A stretch of DNA of 64,000 nt, from contig CM065804.1 in the NCBI GenBank assembly GCA_033398695.1, positions 47,709,501-47,773,500 of the forward strand, written 5' to 3'. Position 1 is the stretch's first letter. Each line of letters begins with the position of its first letter. Shown here in pieces: positions 57,367-64,000 of this stretch. Made by a program: the position numbers and the translations under genes. The DNA comes from Orobanche coerulescens. Its lineage: Eukaryota; Streptophyta; Magnoliopsida; Lamiales; Orobanchaceae. The notes under the pieces are model-generated. The model searched no databases, had not been told where the DNA came from, and saw only the letters and a program-made list of their open reading frames with translations.

Positions 57367-58480
57367 CTTCTCAACTCATCTCAATTTATCAAAGGTTCCT
57401 CTCCCTACTTTTTACCTTCTTCTTTTCTCTTGCTTTTTCTTGCTTCCGGGTGTTAATCGATAAGTAACTTTTTCTTTTTCTTCAATTTGTTTCGTGCTTT
57501 CGATGATATTTTTTCTTCTTCCTTTTTTTGGTGTAATTTAAGTGTTCTTGGGTGATAGATGGTGTTTGTGTTTGTGCTCATTTCCTGCATTTAATTACAT
57601 TTTCTGTCGAGTAACTGTAAATGTCTCAGCAAGGGAAAAAATTATTTGTGGAGTTACCCTTCTTGCAGTTATTTTTGTTACTTTCTCCTTCAGACGTAAA
57701 ATTACTTGTATCGACTTCTAGCTGCCGTATTAGTTTTGTTGACACACTCACACACCGATTTTGCCTTCCACGAGGCTCGAACCCTCCCTCTGGTAAAGGG
57801 AGTGCGGGTGATTCAATTAGACTAAGAGGTCTTTGGCAAAAATTTGAGATTCTGATCGCATGTTCAGTTCAAAGTAAAAAAAAAATTGTATTTTACATCT
57901 ACTGTACTTTTGTTTATGCTTTATTCAGTAGTAACTTCATACAAAAAATTAAAACCTTGGTCTTAATTTTGTGCCTGCAACCAACAAGATGTCTGAGTAA
58001 AACGCATTATTTGTAGGCATATAGACATAACATACATATATAGACACAATATAGCCATACTTGTAGATGACCAGTTTTGAGTAAAGCAAAAGAATGGTAT
58101 TATTATTACATTTTCAAACCCTGAGGAATTTGCCAGGTTGATACGGAGAGTCCATTATAATCGAAAAAGACTGTCGTACAGTTTGCTGTTATTTCAATGC
58201 TATGATATTATATCTAGATGTGACTTGAGGATTATTTTGACTAAATATCTATAACAATCCGATTTATTCTTCTGCAAATCAGTCTCTCAGTTGTTAAAAC
58301 ACTCTCTAGCCTCTGCTACCTAGAATGAATTATTTTTATGTGTTTTCATATTCGACTGTTCGTACATATGCCTTTAACTTTAAGCATTCAAGGCCATAAT
58401 GGCCCAGAAAATGTTGAGACCATAGACGCTATTTCTTCCTTGAAATCAGAAGCGGTAGTACTTCGAGCAATTTTCTTAGA
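57367..58480. other. Left part of the captured segment, no gene recognised
   Basis: T-rich sequence resembling a plant leader or intron at 57370-57600. Near 57740-57850 the minus strand has a GGTTCGAGCCTC motif like a Pol III B box, possibly a decayed tRNA-derived SINE. A short plus-strand stretch near 58110-58190 reads NPEEFARLIRRVHYNRKRLS and might be exonic. Confidence 0.4.
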
Positions 58481-58669
58481 TCAATTTTCTTTCCTTTCTC
58501 CCTTTATAGAGAGTATGCCTTGAGTTGGTGGATAAGGGTTACTTGATCCCACCTGTTGTATACTCAAAGAAAGTCTTCTATCCAGAGGCACAGCATTGCC
58601 ATAACTTCTATTTGTGCTTCTTTCTGGAAGATGCCGATTGCTTGTGCCTGGCTTAGCCCCAAATCTCAC
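58481..58669 (-). pseudogene. Possible captured exon, unrecognised
   Basis: A 62-codon minus-strand frame with RSYGNAVPLDRRLSLSIQQ and VGSSNPYPPTQGILSIKG. The Ser/Arg-rich RRLSL pattern and non-repetitive composition suggest a genuine protein tail rather than chance. Family not identified. Confidence 0.3.
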
Positions 58670-58961
58670 AAATCTCTCCTATTCCCGCTCAACACAAGAA
58701 ACACACTCAAACACACACACACTTAACCCAAATCTCACAAATCTCTCACAAACATCAGTCGATTCATCACTCAAATCACTCAAATCTCTCAAACACACAC
58801 ACTTAGTCGATTCACCCCCAAATCTCACACACATCAGTTGAATCGCCTCCTCTCTCTCTCTTAAACTCCTCTTCATAAACCCTAAACCCTAGCACAGCTG
58901 CTCTAGAATAAAGGAGAAAGCCACTTCGAAAGCAGCTAAACTTTCTCTATCTATTTTATCA

Positions 58962-61164
58962 ATGGCGACCACCGTTCTCCTCCGATCTCTCCGCCGCCGT
59001 GAATTTTCATCGGCTCCTATTTCTGCATTCAAAACCGTACGTCTCTTTATCATGAGTCTATTTTGTGACTGTTTGTACTTCTATCTTAGTTTCCATTTTG
59101 GTACTGGTTTTGGTGCCCATGTGTCGATCTGTTGTTTGTTATGCTTAATTGGATTTTATCTGGTTGTATGGATGATATTTTCCGTTAATCACATATAGTA
59201 CTAAGAGATGTATTATTGGTATGAGGAATTCTCGATTTTCTGTCTGATGGTTTTGAAAGGGAGTGATTTATAAAAGTAGAAAAAAGTGGAGAACAAGTAT
59301 GAGTTTGATTCATCTTTTGGTAATTTTTACATCAGAACTTATGTTTATTCCAGGAGATGTATATGCGGCATATAGAGGCCTCTGATTGATTTGAGAGCTT
59401 GTCTTTTTTTTAATGGTTTAGTTGGTTGATTCTGTTGATTGTATTATATTTTCTTGTATGTTGAAACCGGGATATCGATCTAGTTTCTAATTCGTTGAGC
59501 AAATTGTATAATATTTGATACCTTGCGGTAGCAATTCTCGTGTTGTCTACATCTCGAATCTAGATGCGAGTGTCGTTTGACAATTTAGTTCCATTTTTGC
59601 AATCTAATTATGACTTGTCTGGAGGTTTCGCTTTCGCATGCTTGCTTGTCTTTGTTATGTTGTATCTTAATGACATTAAGCACTTCGTTATACATTTTAT
59701 TAACTTTGTAATATGATTTGCATCTCATATCAGTTAACTGGAAACACCAAGCCGTCATGGTCATTGAGCAACAAGTGGGCGGGTCTTGCAAGGCCATTCA
59801 GGTGTATTTCCTGATCATACTTTCTTCAATTCAGTGCTGGAACCCTACCTTAGATATTCTGAACGTATTTTCTTCTTGATGCAGCACAAAACCAGCTGGA
59901 AGTGATGTTATCGGTATTTTTGATATACAAATGTTCTTCATATTGTTGTGTTAAAAAGTGTTATATTTTAATGACACTAGAAATTTGTGGTACTGTGTGG
60001 CTTTCTCGCTCATGTATGATGGATCTTTTCACTTACCCTGTGAGATTGAAGATCTATCCGCTAACCAAATTAATGACCTGTCTTGTTGGTGTGTTAGGCA
60101 AGCATGGAAGAAGCTGGGCACCATGCCTCCTGAAGAAGCAATGGAGAAGTACATTGACATTGTTACCGAGTTATATCCAAATTGGGCTGCTGGTGCTGCC
60201 ACTGTGAGATCAGAATCATTAATACAATTTCTACTTTTACCAAATAATACATTTGCTAGCTCTCATCTTGATTATTGTTGTTGTTGGCTTTCCTATGTGT
60301 TGTGTAACAGAAGAAAAGAGATAGAAGGGAGCAGTGAAGCACATAATGCAGGCTCCCATGGACCAATGGGGCCTGTATTTAGTAACTTCATATATGAGGA
60401 GGAATCAGAGTCTGATTCGTAAGTATCCTGAGGATTATCCTCTTTGTTGTAGTCCCTTTTTAGCTGGTTATTGACATTCTCCATATTTTATCATAATATT
60501 TAGCCCACTAAACAAGAAGGTCACAGAGGAAGGTTATTTCTTGTTGATTTTCGTATTAATTTCTTTTTTGGGAAATTTTACTCTTGAACTGATCCAGCAT
60601 TCTCCACCCCCATCTACACCCATGTTTTTCTTACATATAGATGATTCTCTTATTCAGAACCCTAAAGTTATTGAGAACTCTGAGGGTGCTCGGACAACTC
60701 CATCCGTAGTTGCTTTCAGCCAAAAAGGAGAGCTATTGGTCGGGACACCAGCTAAACGGCAAGCTGTCACAAATCCAACCAACACAGTATTTGGAACCAA
60801 ACGTCTTATTGGTAGACGCTTTGATGACCCTCAAACCCAGAAGGAAATGAAGATGGTTCCGTTCAAAATTGTCAGGGGCCCTAATGGGGATGCATGGGTC
60901 GAAGCCAATGGACAGCAGTATTCCCCAAGTCAAATTGGTGCTTTTGTTTTGACGAAGATGAAGGAAACTGCAGAGGCCTACCTTGGGAAGTCTATAAACA
61001 AGGCTGTGATCACAGTTCCAGCTTATTTTAATGATGCCCAGTGGCAAGCTACGAAAGACGCCGCGAGAATAGCAGCCTTGATGTTCAAAGAATTATCAAT
61101 GAACCTACTGCACTGCACTTTCTTATGGTTTGAACAACAAAGAAGGTCTTGTTCTTTGTTTTGA
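58962..61164 (+). pseudogene. Mitochondrial Hsp70 gene fragment, chimeric and truncated
   Basis: Mitochondrial Hsp70 is the matrix chaperone driving import and folding. Exon 1 (58962-59036, MATTVLLRSLRRREFSSAPI) and exon 2 (59734-59801, LTGNTKPSWSLSNKWAGLAR) form the transit peptide. Exon 3 (59885-~59919) begins STKPAGSDVIGI and breaks off before the IDLGTTNS phosphate-binding loop. Exon 60658-61164 resumes at [20 protein letters not shown] and continues with [20 protein letters not shown] and [21 protein letters not shown] one-base loss at about 61077 shifts the frame in GRIAGLDVQRII, giving a stop at 61162. The rest of the ATPase and the substrate-binding domains are absent. The leader with AAACCCTAAACCCTAG telo-box (58877-58892) is kept. 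The missing ATP-loop part is replaced by acyl-CoA-binding protein DNA. Confidence 0.88.
60098..60418 (+). pseudogene. Acyl-CoA-binding protein (ACBP1/2-type) exons inside the mtHsp70 fragment
   Basis: Exon 60098-60203 encodes QAWKKLGTMPPEEAMEKYID and IVTELYPNWAAGAAT, the last helix of an acyl-CoA-binding domain with its conserved LG-M-P--EAM-KY pattern. Exon 60311-60418 encodes SEEAHNAG-like sequence and GPMGPVFSNFIYEEESESDS, the linker that in plant ACBP1/ACBP2 joins the domain to ankyrin repeats. Both keep GT-AG borders (donors at 60204 and 60419). Exon 2 is shifted by one base relative to exon 1, giving a stop, so no functional product is expected. ACBP1/2 are membrane-anchored lipid carriers; neither the anchor nor the ankyrin part is present. 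Confidence 0.8.
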
Positions 61165-61560
61165 ATCTCGCTTTGTATTTGTGAATTGGCGGTGGTTTTA
61201 GAGTTTAGATGCCGTTTCTCGGTTGTCCTGTTATTGGCTAGTTAACTTGTCTAATTATGCTTGTTTCTTGTGTCGAATTTTATTTTTAGGGAGTAAAACT
61301 GTTTGTAGGAATAGGTACAGTTGGTAGAAATGGGTACAATTGGTAGTAATCGTAAACTAGATAATATTGATCCGATTTTGACATGATCGAGTTTAGTCGA
61401 GTCATGTAATGAATTGGTAACGCATGGTTTTGCGATATATATGAAATGCGTTAATTTTGTACAATCGATCAGCAGGTTTTGTAATGAATTGGGTACAATT
61501 GGTATATAATTGCAGGTTTAGCAGGGGGTCATAAAAGCCAGAAAAAAAAATAAAAAATTT
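61165..61560. other. Sequence between Hsp70 fragment and CACTA subterminal region
   Basis: AT-rich, with repeated GGTACAATTGGTAG words (61315-61350 and 61495). No ORF recognised. Confidence 0.5.
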
Positions 61561-61803
61561 TGAAGTTATGACACGCAAAAACTGAAATTAGAAAAAGGGG
61601 TCATAACTTTTATGACACGCATATATAGTTGTCAGAAAAGGGCGTCATAAAGTGGGTGTGATAAGTGCGTGTCATTGTACAATGACGAACAAATGCGAGT
61701 CATAATGAGTTATGACTGGTCCTTCTATGACCAGCATTTGCGCGTCATAAAGGCCCTTTATGACGCCAAATGCGCGTCAAGAAAGACTCTTTTTCTACTA
61801 GTG
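61561..61803. repeat. CACTA subterminal repeats and terminus
   Basis: About ten copies of ATGACRCGC / GCGTCATAA-type words in both orientations. A 25-bp perfect inverted repeat with GCGTCATAAAGG arms is at 61742-61766, and the terminus CTACTAGTG at 61795-61803. Confidence 0.8.
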
Positions 61804-61915
61804 TTCTGATCGAGCCGAGTCCTCGGCACGATTTCCCGACAGCGAGTGATTATTTCCCGGGTTTCGGCCCGCACCGTGGCCTCTCCCCGTGCATCCCCTG
61901 ACAGCTCTCCCCATA
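61804..61915 (-). pseudogene. gag N-terminus of Gypsy D
   Basis: The minus strand matches the first codons of gag of element A (10095-10272), with about 70 bp missing. It is separated from the remaining gag edge (57291-57352) by the CACTA-ended segment. Confidence 0.75.
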
Positions 61916-62453
61916 CTGAAGTAGGAAGGTTGCATAATGATTATATTTCCCGCATGATTATCACGTTATGATTATGTCATGAGATGGTGAAAATGAGTAA
62001 ACATGCTCTAACTTAGTGATTATATGAATGATTTACTGAAGTGACATGGTTATCTGATGAAATTCTTGAAATGATTATCTTGAATAACTTAACAAGATTA
62101 ATAATATGATCATCCAGATCGAAAACTGAGTAATGAAATGAATTGAATAATTAATGAGTTAACATGATCGTCCTGATCATTAACTGAGTAATGAAATGAA
62201 TTAAGTGATTAATGAGTTAACATGATCGTCCTAATCACAATGAATGATGATGTTTGAGGATTGTTAATTGATAAATGATGAATGAATGACTATTGCCAGA
62301 AATTATACCATGGCGTTAGAAATCTTACAGTTCTTTCGGTCTGATTGGTTCGGCATCTGCACAGGTCACACGTGAAGCGAAAGTCCAATGATACTAGTCT
62401 GATGACGATGATTTCAAATGAGACATGACTCGGAAGGTAGTATTCAAAACCAC
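61916..62453 (-). other. 5' leader of Gypsy D
   Basis: Homologous to 10273-10755 of element A. A block AACATGATCGTCCTGATCA is partly duplicated at 62160-62240. Non-coding. Confidence 0.75.
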
Positions 62454-62465
62454 GCTCCGATACCA
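62454..62465 (-). other. Primer-binding site of Gypsy D
   Basis: Minus strand TGGTATCGGAGC four bases from the 5' LTR end. Confidence 0.8.
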
Positions 62466-62469
62466 ACTC

Positions 62470-64000
62470 TGTAACACCCCAAACTAGGTGGATATTACAG
62501 TGTCGTGGATCCCCGACTGGGACCCACCCGGCGAATGAAAGTGATGAATTAAATAATATAATTGTAGTACCGAAACACATTATATTACCCAAATACTCCG
62601 ATGAGGAGTTTAAGTACAACACACCAGGACAATACCGAATACTAGTATATTTTATATGAAGATAAAATACACAACACTGAATGAAACGGAGTATCCAAAT
62701 GAAAGTCTGCATCGGAAATTAAAGGACAACAACATGAATAACTGAAAGATCGGGGCCCCCTACTAGTATCACTGGGACTCCTCGACGTCAGCATGCTATT
62801 CCCGTGCTTTTGCCTTGCCATGACCTGAAAAACAAAATCCCAAATGGGTCGACATACGAACAACAATCCTCAAGAGTTGAATAAACACAATCATGAGTTA
62901 TCTTTAGTTATGAAATATCCTGTCGAAACATACGCAATCAAACATGCTATATGAATCAACTAACAGTACGGCTCAAAGGAATGGCGCCACACTACGTCCG
63001 GGATGGAAATGTGTTCGTGCACTAGCCACCAACGAGTATCGATCGAATACACGTGTGGTCTTGTACCTAATCAGTCTCACGAAGCCATCAACTCGTTTGC
63101 ACAGTCCAATGTGAGGCCACCAACCAACACACGACTATAATGTGCCCGACATGAAAATCCTACACATACCAACCGGCACGCCAGTATGACCCGGAATGCC
63201 ACGATATAGCAAAAGTGACATCAAAATCAATAATGACTCACCGAGATGAAATGACAGTGAAATGAATGATAGCTCAATGAAATAATTGGAACCGTCGTTC
63301 CTCGTGAATGAAGTAATGAAATGACAGTTACAAGTTTCAATACGGTTAGTACTTTATGAATGAATTATGATTATGAATGAACAACAACGAAAGGAATGAA
63401 TATCCTTTTAACTGAGTAAGAATTAACTTACACAATACCGATGACAATTATCCTTCCACGAACAAATGTCCTAAATGCGATGTCGGTCGCTCGAACAACC
63501 TTGAATAACACAATTACCAACAATCCGTTCAACATACGTATCAAACACGAATATAACGAACTCAACACGCCGATACGACTAAACCAAGTCCATTGAGGCA
63601 TTATATCGAATACTATGTGGCCAAACTTCGATTGTTAACAACCCAACCTTGATTATACCCATATCAAAACCCAAAAAGTGTTTCAATCCAACAAAACATC
63701 TTCCAAATGATCAATAATCCAAAATGAATATCCAAATTCATGATTACAACAACAATTAATCGAAAACCCCCAATCCCAACTCAATATTCAAAGTGTTCTT
63801 GAATAATCCTTCAATAATCCATTGAATCTTTATACAAACTCATAATCATATACATATTCCTTCATATAACATGATTATAACGTCCAAAACATCATATCTC
63901 AACACAAAATCGAAATCTAAGATGTTGAAGAAATTACCTCTTGAAGATCCAACCACTTCGATCCGATGAATACGAGTTAAATCGAGTATCCGAGCTATAT
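62470..64000 (-). repeat. 5' LTR of Gypsy D, partial
   Basis: The 3'-most 1531 bp of the LTR, nearly identical to 39098-40628. It runs out of the window before reaching the palindrome array. Confidence 0.9.

Larger units (their letters stand above)
57367..61803 (+). mobile_element. CACTA-type transposon part carrying captured host gene fragments
   Basis: The right end reads CTTTTTCTACTAGTG, i.e. CACTAGTAGAAAAAG inward, a standard CACTA (En/Spm) terminus. The last 240 bp are packed with TTATGAC/GTCATAA words in both orientations, as expected of subterminal transposase-binding repeats. No matching CACTAGTAG end exists on the left. The surrounding Gypsy gag is missing about 930 bp relative to element A, so a deletion probably removed the left terminus together with gag. 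The interior carries mtHsp70 and acyl-CoA-binding protein pieces with introns. No transposase is seen, so it is non-autonomous. Confidence 0.7.
39098..64000 (-). mobile_element. Chromodomain Gypsy retrotransposon D (Tekay/Del-like), with nested insertions
   Basis: Minus-strand element with 3' LTR at 39098-41697, PPT, decayed pol, and 5' LTR starting at 62470 and leaving the window. Its left flank is GTTTG. Gag-pol is homologous to element A but much more eroded: a deletion joins RNase H to RT near 43170, element E splits RT at TTGAA, a minisatellite replaces the PR-RT linker, and most of gag is replaced by the CACTA-ended segment. Yet the LTRs differ by only about 20 substitutions in 1.5 kb by eye. 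The LTR family is related to those of A and the solo LTR. Confidence 0.88.

Noticed and set aside
57740..57850. Possible tRNA gene (GGTTCGAGCCTC on the minus strand)
   Set aside because: No cloverleaf, acceptor stem or clean A box could be folded; at most a decayed tRNA-derived SINE.
57367..61803. Helitron as carrier of the gene fragments
   Set aside because: The right end has CTACTAGTG with subterminal repeats in both orientations, a CACTA signature; no 5' TC start in an A/T target was seen.

Overview
The window looks like a repeat-dense intergenic block of a eudicot nuclear genome. Nearly all of it is LTR retrotransposons and DNA transposons nested in one another. One apparently intact host gene is seen, an ALY/REF-type mRNA export adaptor (THO complex subunit 4 family) on the minus strand at 15275-18990. 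A eudicot, plausibly an asterid, is suggested by the mix of Tekay-like chromovirus, Tat, Angela-like and Sirevirus-like elements, by plant-type introns, a Stowaway MITE and telo-box leaders. The species is inference only.

Layout. 1-2156: 5' end of an Angela-like Copia element (minus), inserted in the 3' LTR of a decayed chromodomain Gypsy element A (minus, 2157-13253). A also carries a solo LTR of a related family (2772-5668, TSD GTCTA) inside its chromodomain codons. 13301-14142: broken Myb/SANT-like gene. 15275-19835: the export adaptor gene. 19987-20186: Stowaway MITE, then AT-rich DNA. 21640-38997: short-LTR Copia-like element B (TSD CGCAT) with host-like gene fragments and no gag-pol that I can recognise. 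B is split by Tat-lineage Gypsy element C (23084-34514, TSD GACGG), whose gag is split by a hAT-type MITE (25316-25995, 8-bp TSD). 39098-64000: second chromodomain Gypsy element D (minus; its 5' LTR leaves the window). D is split by Sirevirus-like Copia element E (43632-55889, TSD TTGAA), and its gag is replaced by a segment ending in a CACTA-type terminus at 61803 that carries mitochondrial Hsp70 and acyl-CoA-binding protein fragments.

Target-site duplications fix the order of events: B before C before the hAT MITE, D before E, and A before both the solo LTR and the Angela-like element. Most element genes carry stops or frameshifts, so the elements look non-autonomous today.

The most unusual signals are: (1) arrays of short CpG-rich palindromes in the early part of three related Gypsy LTRs, same position but a different word per family; (2) an mtHsp70 gene piece whose nucleotide-binding exon is replaced by acyl-CoA-binding protein exons, next to a CACTA end; (3) a spliced antisense gene in the Tat element; (4) a small Copia-like element apparently carrying a LOG-type cytokinin-enzyme fragment and other host-like ORFs; (5) a 56-bp minisatellite between protease and RT of element D.
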